From the NCBI GenBank assembly GCA_900766045.1, contig CAAFTW010000017.1:1-27139 (forward strand): a stretch of 27,139 nucleotides of DNA. The letters run 5' to 3'. This document shows positions 1 through 7,204 of the stretch, in pieces. The notes beneath the pieces were generated by a model. It had not been told where the DNA came from. It made no database searches and saw only the letters and a list, made by a program, of their open reading frames with translations. The position numbers and the translations under genes are program-made. This stretch comes from Clostridia bacterium (lineage in GTDB: Bacteria > Bacillota > Clostridia > Peptostreptococcales > Anaerovoracaceae). Each line of letters opens with the position of its first letter. Positions within the stretch are counted from its first letter, which is position 1.

Positions 1-267
1 ATAATCCGTAGTCATTTTCATCCATAGCTTTCTCACTTATCGGTCCCTCTATTTTCTTGGTATGGTATAATTGCATGGATGATAACGAGGGTATTTTTTC
101 TGTTATCGGTCCCTCTATTTTCTTGGTATGGTATAATCTGTATGCCAGCCGAAGTATGAACCATTCGTTATCGGTCCCTCTATTTTCTTGGTATGGTATA
201 ATCGCATATCTTGTATTCATCTTCGCCCGGAGTTATCGGTCCCTCTATTTTCTTGGTATGGTATAAT
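1..267 (+). CRISPR. Type II-C CRISPR array, open at the left edge
   Basis: Four complete 36-base repeats lie at 36-71, 102-137, 167-202 and 232-267. The last five bases of a fifth repeat lie at 1-5, so the array continues to the left of the window. Spacers are at 6-35 and 72-101 (30 bases) and at 138-166 and 203-231 (29 bases). Repeats start GTTATCGGTCCC and end TTGGTATGGTATAAT and are identical, except that the repeat at 36 begins with C. The layout (GTT..., central CCC, ATGGTA-AAT end) resembles repeats of Campylobacter-type II-C systems, which sets the crRNA sense as the plus strand. The cas2-side terminal repeat is intact, not degenerate. The array converges on the cas operon. Spacer targets cannot be identified here. 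Confidence 0.98.
129..137 (+). promoter_or_regulatory. Extended -10 promoter inside each CRISPR repeat (representative copy)
   Basis: The last nine bases of every repeat read TGGTATAAT, a perfect extended -10 element (TGnTATAAT). Further copies are at 63-71, 194-202 and 259-267. No good -35 is present, which extended -10 promoters can tolerate. Transcription would start about 6-7 bases into the following spacer and give crRNAs with a roughly 23-24 base guide. In Neisseria and Campylobacter II-C systems repeat-borne promoters of this kind make crRNAs without 5' processing. Applying that here is inference. Confidence 0.75.
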
Positions 268-278
268 ATTGGAGCTGA

Positions 279-316
279 AACCCCTTGAGAAGCAACGTTC
301 TCAAGGGGTTTTCACT
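279..316 (+). terminator. Bidirectional terminator between array and cas2
   Basis: A perfect 13-bp stem (279-291 with 298-310, AACCCCTTGAGAA arm) has a six-base loop. On the plus strand it is followed by TTCACTTT. On the minus strand the stem is followed by a short T run (TTTCAG). It lies 11 bases after the last repeat and just beyond the cas2 stop, so it can end both the rightward crRNA transcript and the leftward cas operon transcript. Confidence 0.85.
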
Positions 317-637
317 TTAAATTACGATGGTTAAATTGGATTCTATTGGTTCTTCGTCCTGCCTTTTTTCACCGAGGATAATCGTCATTTTCTCATATTG
401 CTTTTCCGTAATGGTCAGCAACCTGATGGATCCCTCTTGCGGAACATTCTGTTTGACTCTTCTCGTATGTGTACGCACAGAATCATACCCATTGCAGATC
501 CGGGCGTAAACTGAATACTGAAGCATATAGTATCCATCCTTCAGCAAAAACTCTCTGAATTTATGAGCTGCCTTTCTTTCAGATTTTGTGTTCGTCGGTA
601 AATCAAAAAATACGATCATACGCATCAGTTTATTCAT
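317..637 (-). CDS. cas2: CRISPR-associated endoribonuclease Cas2 (type II)
   Basis: This 106-residue protein has the ferredoxin-like Cas2 core near its start (MIVFFDLPTNTKSERKA, residues 7-23), where the Asp after VFF is the conserved metal-site position. Cas2 forms the Cas1-Cas2 integrase that inserts new spacers, with Cas2 as the structural bridge. The gene overlaps the end of cas1 by 8 bases, so the two are translationally coupled. Type II Cas2 proteins usually begin close to MRM.VFFDLP, so the in-frame ATG at codon 5 (base 625) is an equally possible start. Neither ATG has a strong ribosome binding site. The stop abuts the terminator shared with the array. Confidence 0.95.
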   Translation of the reverse strand: MNKLMRMIVFFDLPTNTKSERKAAHKFREFLLKDGYYMLQYSVYARICNGYDSVRTHTRRVKQNVPQEGSIRLLTITEKQYEKMTIILGEKRQDEEPIESNLTIVI

Positions 638-1535
638 AGCCGTGCAGCTTCAGCGGCAAAATGCTGCAAAGCCTTACCTCCTTTTCTTTTCCCGACAATA
701 CCGCCATATAACTCTGAACGGTACGCTCTATTGCATACGATAGCGGTTGACATTGCTTCTCCTGAAAAACATCTGCATTTAACAGCCCGACAAGATCTCT
801 TTTTATCCCCGGTGTCAAATCCATCTCATCTGAAGCCTCCGCTAATTTAGACGCATATAAATCGACAACCGGACGATATACTTCGATAAGATCATCTGCA
901 AGATTAAATCTGTTCAGATGACTATGATGGAATATACCTAGTGAAGGTTCGAACCCGTATAACGCCAATGTTCTGGCAATTTCGCCTCTTAGTATTGCAT
1001 ACCCATAATCCAATACCGCATTAAGAAAATCATCATGATGCCTGTGAAATTCATCGGTAAACATCGACATAAAATAGTATGCCGCAGCCTGGCCTTCAAC
1101 ATTTGTACGGTCTCCGGATTTAACGTCAGACACCAATTTCAGCATATTGTTTGATTCCACTTCTTTTTTACAAATGCGGAGTACCTCTGCCTGATTCAGA
1201 ATTTTCCTTTTGATAATCTGCTGCCAGATGTTTTTATACCGCGGCCTGCTTGTATTGATCTGTAATTCAAGCACAGAAAGTTTTCTGCTGTAATGCTGGT
1301 ATGGAAGCACAACTGCTGATGGCATATGTTTTCCATTGCAGATGAAAACAGCCACTCCCGCATCCGCCAGAGCATCCAGCGCAGCGGCTGAAATGACAGT
1401 TTGCTGATTCTCGATCAGCAAACTGTCAACATCTTCCATCGGATAGGATGAATCCTGTGTTCCAGAAATCATTAATTGACCCCTTCTTACAGAAAGTTTT
1501 CCTGGAGAAGCGATGATTAAATGTCTGTATCCCAT
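630..1535 (-). CDS. cas1: CRISPR-associated integrase Cas1 (type II)
   Basis: Cas1 catalyses spacer integration together with Cas2. With the start at 1535 the protein has 301 residues, the usual size for type II Cas1. The catalytic residues expected by analogy with S. pyogenes Cas1 (E149, H205, E220) fall at E147 (NVEGQAAAYYF), H203 (GIFHHSH) and E218 (NLADDLIEVYRP), a constant offset of two. An upstream in-frame ATG at 1568 would add 11 residues inside the cas9 coding region. I prefer 1535 because it gives the family N-terminus (MGYRHLIIAS) and has an AGG at a fair distance. It starts four bases after the cas9 stop. Confidence 0.95.
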   Translation of the reverse strand: MGYRHLIIASPGKLSVRRGQLMISGTQDSSYPMEDVDSLLIENQQTVISAAALDALADAGVAVFICNGKHMPSAVVLPYQHYSRKLSVLELQINTSRPRYKNIWQQIIKRKILNQAEVLRICKKEVESNNMLKLVSDVKSGDRTNVEGQAAAYYFMSMFTDEFHRHHDDFLNAVLDYGYAILRGEIARTLALYGFEPSLGIFHHSHLNRFNLADDLIEVYRPVVDLYASKLAEASDEMDLTPGIKRDLVGLLNADVFQEKQCQPLSYAIERTVQSYMAVLSGKEKEVRLCSILPLKLHGYE

Positions 1536-1539
1536 CAGA

Positions 1540-4500
1540 TTACCTGTGCTTTCTTGTTTCTCGTGCAACAGGAATCAGATTTCCCAATACATCTACCGCA
1601 CATTTTTTTATCTCTGGAAGAGTTTTTATTCCGATACCTTTACCGTAATAACAGTTATCATCCGTGATTATTTTAATTGAATTTGTCGCTATATCAAAAC
1701 TCTTGTAGTATCCGTGTAATTCCCTAAATTCTTTCTTCTCGGGCAATGTACTGTCTTTATTAACCAAATGAAGCTCCTGATATTTGTTATTTTTCACATT
1801 AAATTTTATATATACAACATCATTCGGATATAATGAAAATAGAAAATCATTGTCGTCCATCTTATCCCATTGGTCGTATGGATGCTTTAGAGTCACTGCT
1901 CTGTCCGGCAAATGATCTTTCACCATATCCTTGACATACACCGGCACGGCGTAGTACTTTCCATTCTTCCGGTAAAAATCTGCTCTCAGCATACTGCCAT
2001 TGCTGGCAATTCCCTCTCCATGATTCAGAACAACACCATTTGTGATTTTTTTAGCAGTTTTCACCTTCCTAACCAGAGGGCCCTGATCACCATTTGCCTT
2101 CGGCTTATAGAAAGGCTCCGTAAATGCCTTTTCCCCACTTCCTCCATACTCTTTTAATCTATCTTTTAGTGCGTTATAGAGAAGCTGATCATCCTCTTTG
2201 TGATAATAATCCTTAATTTCACCATTCTTGTCCAATCTAAGTGTCGAAAGAGGAACCTTCGATATCGCGACCATCTGACCATCTTCCAATACCTTCAGAC
2301 CTCTGATCGTTGCATCATTTGCCGACCCGGTCTTTTTCTTTACCTTCATGCGCGACACAAATATAGGTTTAACCTGTTCAAGTTCCTCTTCACTGTAATT
2401 GGTCAGCGAAATCTTAGTCGAAAGCCTGTCATAGAAGGCTTTCGGATTGTCTGCCATCCTGAATTCTACTTCTTCTCTGAAATTTGGCCACGGGCTCGGA
2501 ACTTCAGCTTTTTTCTGTACATGCTGTTCCGGCTCAAACAGGAAGTTCTCTCTGTGCTTAAAATATTGGGTCACCCGCATAATCAAAGAATTGTTTATAC
2601 ATCCGATGACAACAGCATCCAGAGCATGATGTTTATCGCCGTTTCCGCGAACTTTATTTAATCCCCATCGTTTGCGAAGATATGCTGTAACACTTCCATT
2701 CAGAGCGGTTACCCTTTTCCCCATATCTACCGACTGATCAAATAGTAGATGGTCATTTAAATAATTCAGCATAAACCGGCAGATATATTTGGTATCATTC
2801 AGATTGCGATCCTTGAAACTTTCCTTTTTATCCGCTGGAATAGATTTCATCAGCAGGTTAGTTTTCTTCCGCAGGTCCCGGATCTGCCGCTCGACACGCA
2901 CGCAAAATTCATCCTGCTTTTTGCCGTTCAGATATTCCATCGGCAGTCTGTTACCTTTCTGCTGATTCTCTCTCGTCATTACCAGGACTTTATTTGAATA
3001 GGAATCATCCCAGCTGATACTGTACGGCACGATATGATCAATCTGGACATACCCATCTTCAAACAGCCTTGTCCTGTCTATCTTTTCTCCGGAATACAGG
3101 CAGATTCCATCCTGTTCCTTAAACAGCCGGTCTTTAAGAATATCTAAATGACTTGGTGACAACAGATGGAACTCCTCCTGAAGTAATCGTTTAGTCTTCT
3201 GATTTGCCTCTCTGTTTTTCTTTTGTTGTTTTAGAATCTTTTGACGATCTTCGAAAGTCCTGGCTGTCTCTCTTGCCAGTTCCACGTTTATAGCAACCGG
3301 CTTGCCGTACTTCTTAATGATTGCATTGACGACTTTGATCGTCTGCGAAACAGCACGGCGTACAACCGGATTTCTTATGTCGTCATCCTCAGACAGAGTC
3401 GGAAGATACATTCCCTTATTGTATCGATCGTGACCACGGAAATTATATCCGGCAGCCTCTGCTGCTTTATCGTACATCATACCCTGTTCTAAATACGGCA
3501 TGATATTATTTAACGCTTTCAGCGACAGCGAGCCGACACCTGAACAGCCAGACATCCCCATAACGGCATCCTTAACCTCTTCTGTCAAAAACGGATCCTC
3601 AATTTTATCTAAAGCTGCTCTGATCTTTAGATCTGTTTTATAATAAGTTAGGATCGTTCCAATCTCATCCCTGACTTGAACCGGGCATTTCTGGATCAAG
3701 TCTTTTTCAACAGAGTTCAGGGCCTTTCTGAGTTCATGATAATGCTTTAGATACTCGAATTTCTGTTTTTTCTCAGCATTTTCAATCGTACTCTTCTGAT
3801 TATAATCAACATACGCGAATCTCTCTGTTTCTTTCAGATTCAGCGTTTTTCTGATCTTGCTGTAGTCCAGACTTGCGGTCTGATGTGCCCTTTCAACAAG
3901 AGCGTGCCTCTGTTCCTCATTTAAAGGGTACATCTCTCCATTCTCGTCTATGAGCTGCATTTTATTAATATTCTGCAATAAATTTGCCCGTTCAAAGGTA
4001 TAGCTAGCCTTTACTGCACGTTTCTCATCAGGTTCAAAAGTACAATGTCCAACCATTTTTTCAATCTGGTTGCCGCTGTACGGACAGTAATCACCTGCAT
4101 TTCCTCCCGGACCTTCTTCAAAAGATCTCTGACTGAGGTAGATATCCAAATACTCTTTTTCCAATTCTTCCGAAGCTTTCTGATTTCCACACTTTCTCTG
4201 AGCCTCAAAGATTCTTCGTACTTCATCTTCCATCTGTGACCGCGAAACTGTATTGGAATAAGACTCTTCTTTGTTTCTTTTAGCAGTGGAAAATTTCGGG
4301 TCTTTATACAGCATCTCCCCGACAGTTCTGTACCCACGCTCTTTCATCAGCCTGGCATTCTCATTGACAGCAGACAATAGTTTTCCTTCATCCTGATCTT
4401 TCGCGTCAACTCTGCGATTGGATCTGAATCCTCTGCGCTGTGCAAGATGAATCAGTAATCGAGCAAATTCCTGATCGTCCAGTGCCCGATCCAATGCTTC

Positions 4501-4812
4501 CACACGTATTCTATAAATATCTTCGCCCGGAACATCATAGAGATGCTCCAGCTCGTCTCTGCTGAGAATGCCGTATCTCACGATATGTTTTTTTATTCTC
4601 TGCAGTCGAAATTTATGTCTGCGCAGACGTCGTCTTGCGCCTCGTGCATCTCTCCTTGGTTTTGCCAATGATGCGCCGGTCTTTGGGTCTTCAGCAGCAT
4701 CAAAAACATAGCTCCCGAGATCTATAATTCTCATTGGATTCCCATCAGAATTGGTTTCAAGCACAGCCCATCCGACTGACGCAATACCAATATCCAATCC
4801 GATTCTATACAT
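1540..4812 (-). CDS. cas9: CRISPR-associated endonuclease Cas9, type II-C
   Basis: Cas9 is the RNA-guided DNA endonuclease of the locus. At 1090 residues, and with no csn2 or cas4 beside it, it fits subtype II-C. Visible motifs: RuvC-I with D7 (IGLDIGIASVGWAV), an arginine-rich bridge helix at about 52-75, RuvC-II with E511 (NVELARE), HNH with D592/H593 (IDHIVPYS) plus N607 and N616, and RuvC-III with HHALDA at 728-733. All nuclease residues look intact, so both strands should be cut. The C-terminal 350 residues would hold the wedge and PAM-interacting domains. PAM preference cannot be read here. The start has AAAGGA six to seven bases upstream. The tracrRNA terminator lies only about 20 bases before the ATG. 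Codons 94-98 contain a 13-base match to the 3' end of the spacer at 203-231. Confidence 0.98.
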   Translation of the reverse strand: MYRIGLDIGIASVGWAVLETNSDGNPMRIIDLGSYVFDAAEDPKTGASLAKPRRDARGARRRLRRHKFRLQRIKKHIVRYGILSRDELEHLYDVPGEDIYRIRVEALDRALDDQEFARLLIHLAQRRGFRSNRRVDAKDQDEGKLLSAVNENARLMKERGYRTVGEMLYKDPKFSTAKRNKEESYSNTVSRSQMEDEVRRIFEAQRKCGNQKASEELEKEYLDIYLSQRSFEEGPGGNAGDYCPYSGNQIEKMVGHCTFEPDEKRAVKASYTFERANLLQNINKMQLIDENGEMYPLNEEQRHALVERAHQTASLDYSKIRKTLNLKETERFAYVDYNQKSTIENAEKKQKFEYLKHYHELRKALNSVEKDLIQKCPVQVRDEIGTILTYYKTDLKIRAALDKIEDPFLTEEVKDAVMGMSGCSGVGSLSLKALNNIMPYLEQGMMYDKAAEAAGYNFRGHDRYNKGMYLPTLSEDDDIRNPVVRRAVSQTIKVVNAIIKKYGKPVAINVELARETARTFEDRQKILKQQKKNREANQKTKRLLQEEFHLLSPSHLDILKDRLFKEQDGICLYSGEKIDRTRLFEDGYVQIDHIVPYSISWDDSYSNKVLVMTRENQQKGNRLPMEYLNGKKQDEFCVRVERQIRDLRKKTNLLMKSIPADKKESFKDRNLNDTKYICRFMLNYLNDHLLFDQSVDMGKRVTALNGSVTAYLRKRWGLNKVRGNGDKHHALDAVVIGCINNSLIMRVTQYFKHRENFLFEPEQHVQKKAEVPSPWPNFREEVEFRMADNPKAFYDRLSTKISLTNYSEEELEQVKPIFVSRMKVKKKTGSANDATIRGLKVLEDGQMVAISKVPLSTLRLDKNGEIKDYYHKEDDQLLYNALKDRLKEYGGSGEKAFTEPFYKPKANGDQGPLVRKVKTAKKITNGVVLNHGEGIASNGSMLRADFYRKNGKYYAVPVYVKDMVKDHLPDRAVTLKHPYDQWDKMDDNDFLFSLYPNDVVYIKFNVKNNKYQELHLVNKDSTLPEKKEFRELHGYYKSFDIATNSIKIITDDNCYYGKGIGIKTLPEIKKCAVDVLGNLIPVARETRKHR

Positions 4813-4825
4813 GACACTGTCCTTT

Positions 4826-4866
4826 CATAAAAACAAAGAGTGACGCCTCCTGAGAGACGCCACTCT
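4826..4866 (-). terminator. tracrRNA terminator in front of cas9
   Basis: The 13-bp stem AGAGTGGCGTCTC/GAGGCGTCACTCT (two G-U or mismatch positions) has a four-base loop, followed on the minus strand by TTGTTTTTATG. It ends the tracrRNA and sits just upstream of the cas9 ribosome binding site. Confidence 0.85.
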
Positions 4867-4941
4867 TCGTGCGGCATTCCTTATTCAGGAAGCCTTACTA
4901 TCGGAACCTTTATTTCCTTGGTATGGTATAAATAAAGATCT
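4833..4941 (-). ncRNA. tracrRNA for Cas9
   Basis: The segment 4897-4932 matches the CRISPR repeat at 29 of 36 positions on the plus strand, so the minus-strand transcript carries an anti-repeat. Three of the seven differences become G-U pairs, leaving a two-base bulge near the middle as typical of repeat:anti-repeat duplexes. Downstream come a small nexus-like hairpin (4873-4893, GGC-TTCC...GGAA-T-GCC) and a 13-bp terminator stem (4837-4849 with 4854-4866) followed by a T-rich run. The predicted RNA is about 105 nucleotides, starting near 4940. It lies in the same direction as cas9 and immediately upstream of it. Confidence 0.9.
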
Positions 4942-4946
4942 CTTTT

Positions 4947-4975
4947 ATATTATAGTTTACCATCCTATTTGTCAA
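4947..4975 (-). promoter_or_regulatory. tracrRNA (and possibly cas operon) promoter
   Basis: A consensus -35 TTGACA lies at 4970-4975 (minus strand). The -10 is either TAATAT with 17-base spacing (4947-4952) or the overlapping TATAAT with 15-base spacing (4949-4954). The predicted start near 4940 is just before the anti-repeat. No other convincing promoter is visible in front of cas9, so this one may also supply cas9-cas1-cas2 by read-through. Confidence 0.8.
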
Positions 4976-5053
4976 CTCTTTATTTTATAATAATCATTAA
5001 ATTTAAAATTAATGCATCATATGTAAATATATCCCAAACAATCATCCTATTTT

Positions 5054-5977
5054 TCATTCCCGCAAACAATCTCTGCAAGCAGCTCCTTTCTCCTGAAGAT
5101 CCCTGCTCGTCAGCCAGACGCCCGCCAGGGTCAGCGCCAGCCCCGCGATCGTGTACAAGCCCCAGGAATCACCGGCCAGAACAATCCCCGCAGCGACTCC
5201 GACGATGGTCGTGGTGCTTCCGGACAGGTTGTTGACCGCAGAAGGCTCCAGATAGGCCAGAAGTTTGTTATAGGCTAGGTAGCAGACGGCCGAGCAGCAG
5301 ATTCCCAGGAACAGAATGGCAGCAGCATTTTTCGGTGTGCTGAAGGCGGTTTTCCATGCCTGCAAGCCATCGCCTTTCAGAAAACCGATCAAATGGAACC
5401 AAACCATGCCTTCAAAGGCCATCATAGCAGTCACCGCCGCCGACTCGTAATCTGCGCTTGCCGCGCTGCTGGCATGGGAATAGAGACCGCCGGTAAAGAC
5501 TGCGCCGATCATGAGAAGATATCCGGATGCCCGTCCTCCGAGCTGAAATCCAGGCGCCAGCACCGTCGCGGCAGCGACCCCCAGAAAAGCCAGAGCAATG
5601 GCGATAATCTTTTTCAGCTCTGCCTTCCGGTGAAAGAACAGCACGCCCTGAATCAATGACATACAGGGAATCGTGGCGATGAAAATTGAACTGACGGAAG
5701 GCGATGTCAGGGAAAGCCCGTAGGTCTCGAAAATGGAATAACAGCAAGGCTCCAGAAATGCCGCCAGAAGCAGGGCCTTCACGCCTGTTTTCCTGAAACT
5801 GATTCTCAGTTTTCCCGCGGCGATCATCCCGCCGAAGATCACGGACGCGATCGTCCAGCGTACTTCCAGAATCATGATCGGGTCCATGGTCTTCAGCAGC
5901 AGATTGGATGCCGTAAACGACAGCCCCCAGAAGGCGGACGTCAGCGCGACCAGAAACATTGCGGTTTTCTTTGACAT
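5054..5977 (-). CDS. EamA/DMT-family membrane transporter
   Basis: This 307-residue protein consists of about ten hydrophobic segments in two similar halves, the layout of the drug/metabolite transporter (EamA) superfamily. The N-terminal half has the typical motif AFWGLSFTASNLLLK at residues 15-29. The second half has the AVNNLSGSTTTIVGVAAGIVLAG stretch common in repeat two. The family exports or imports small metabolites across the cytoplasmic membrane. The substrate cannot be assigned. AGAGGAG sits before the ATG. The gene is alone, between the CRISPR locus and a long gene-free region. Its GC content matches the host genes to the right, so it marks the chromosomal side of the CRISPR-Cas boundary. 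Confidence 0.9.
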   Translation of the reverse strand: MSKKTAMFLVALTSAFWGLSFTASNLLLKTMDPIMILEVRWTIASVIFGGMIAAGKLRISFRKTGVKALLLAAFLEPCCYSIFETYGLSLTSPSVSSIFIATIPCMSLIQGVLFFHRKAELKKIIAIALAFLGVAAATVLAPGFQLGGRASGYLLMIGAVFTGGLYSHASSAASADYESAAVTAMMAFEGMVWFHLIGFLKGDGLQAWKTAFSTPKNAAAILFLGICCSAVCYLAYNKLLAYLEPSAVNNLSGSTTTIVGVAAGIVLAGDSWGLYTIAGLALTLAGVWLTSRDLQEKGAACRDCLRE

Positions 5978-6380
5978 AGATAAACTCCTCTATTCCTTAA
6001 TATTTGTGATATTCGCGGCCCATTTATCATCAGACTGCGCGGATGCTCAGCTGCAGATAAGAGACAATACGATATTTTGTAAATGCACGACCATCTGAAA
6101 TTGTACCATGTTTTTTCATAGATGCTGATCTCTTTGAGGGAAAAGCAGTCTCCGCTGAGTAAATCAACAATATTCCGCTCTGAGCACCATTCTCTTCAAT
6201 TGTCTGCCCACCGTCCAGAGGAATGAACTTTAGTATACTGTATCCCAAAGTCCTTGTATTGTCTGCAAGTGTGCATTCATTTCACGTTATTCATCATTTA
6301 TACAGACACTAGCAGCGGAATATCTTAGCTAAAGGTATATTTTACCAGGAATTATTGGTACGCTTCCATTTAAATCGCAA

Positions 6381-6414
6381 ATTTTACCAAGTACACTGTA
6401 TACTTTGGTAAAAT
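6381..6414. repeat. Long palindrome, TTTTACCAA...TTGGTAAAA
   Basis: The arms 6381-6393 and 6401-6414 are near-perfect inverted repeats (one inserted base) around a short centre. It is the longest member of a group of TACCA...TGGTA inverted pairs in this stretch. It has no T run on either side that would suggest a terminator, so protein binding is a more natural reading. Confidence 0.6.
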
Positions 6415-7045
6415 CTACCGGAAGTATACTTTTTTACATAATACCTATTATCACAGGCGCTATCTGGTCTGATATATCAGAGCAAATTCTGCCATTATTA
6501 CCAGCATATTTATCGATCTATTCCGACATAATAAACTCAGAGTTGCTTTTTGCCTGATCGGCAGTAGCTTCCGTTATGCTCGTTCATTTTTACTTGATTG
6601 TTTATACATTGCTACGCATCATTATAACCAACAGGTAATTCGTCTCTTAATTTATATTATTTAAGATACATTTTTTGGTACACATCACGCTTACCATTCT
6701 ATCTTACCAAAAAAATTTTGGTTTGGTATAAGAACCGTTTTTTCGTGACTTTTACCAAGGCTTTTATAATGAAATTCACCTTTCCAGGCTGAACACCCCA
6801 CTTTCAGGTATTCTGTACGATATTAATAGGAGAAAAACCGGTCATCTTCTGTCTCTGCTGAGATAATAGTCTACTCTCTGTCCGATCGGGTTGAACAAAG
6901 GATAAAACTGATGCGATAGTTTCTGCTGCAGCTGCGATGTGAATGAAAGCACTCGCGGTCTCCTGCGAAAAAGAAGCTGCACTACATAAAAATCTGATCG
7001 AAAAAGAGAACTGCTGCAGCTGGCAGGTATCCGCCCCCCGTTATA

Positions 7046-7078
7046 CAGAAAAAAACGACATCCCGCAGAATGCCGTTT
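7046..7078 (-). terminator. metK: metK terminator
   Basis: The minus strand reads AAACGGCAT, an eight-base loop, ATGTCGTTT, then further T residues (stem 7053-7061 with 7070-7078). It is a typical intrinsic terminator about 125 bases after the metK stop. Confidence 0.75.
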
Positions 7079-7204
7079 ATTTTCATATATGTCTTCAGCC
7101 CTGTTTATGCAGAATGCAGCAGTTTCAACTGCCTTTCCTCCGCTATGCGAAGCTCTGCCCCTGTCCGCACAGAACTCGGAACACGGGCATGCCGAAGGCA
7201 GCTC

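Larger units (their letters stand above)
5978..7204. other. 1.2-kb gene-free AT-rich region with repeated TACCA/TGGTA palindromes
   Basis: No convincing gene was found. Short open frames at 6030-6248 and 6943-7221 show no recognisable family, no good ribosome binding site and atypical composition. From 6343 to 6757 there are at least nine TACCA or TGGTA pentamers, arranged as inverted pairs: 6343-6360, 6381-6414 (arms ATTTTACCAA and TTGGTAAAAT), 6676-6696 and 6705-6728. A segment at 6698-6732 partly resembles the CRISPR repeat. The right end carries the metK terminator. The region could be an operator cluster or a decayed element. This is inference. Confidence 0.5.

Noticed and set aside
57..266. 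A 69-codon frame through the CRISPR array
   Set aside because: It is made of repeats and spacers. The repeated LVWYN-like peptide simply reflects the repeat unit.
1536..1568. Longer cas1 start at 1568
   Set aside because: It lies inside cas9, adds residues not seen in the family, and the ATG at 1535 directly follows the cas9 stop.
4883..4932. An isolated CRISPR repeat upstream of cas9
   Set aside because: The repeat-like sequence is followed on the minus strand by nexus and terminator hairpins and preceded by a promoter, so it is the tracrRNA anti-repeat.
6030..6248. A possible 72-residue minus-strand protein
   Set aside because: There is no family resemblance, no good ribosome binding site, and it sits in AT-rich palindrome-bearing DNA.
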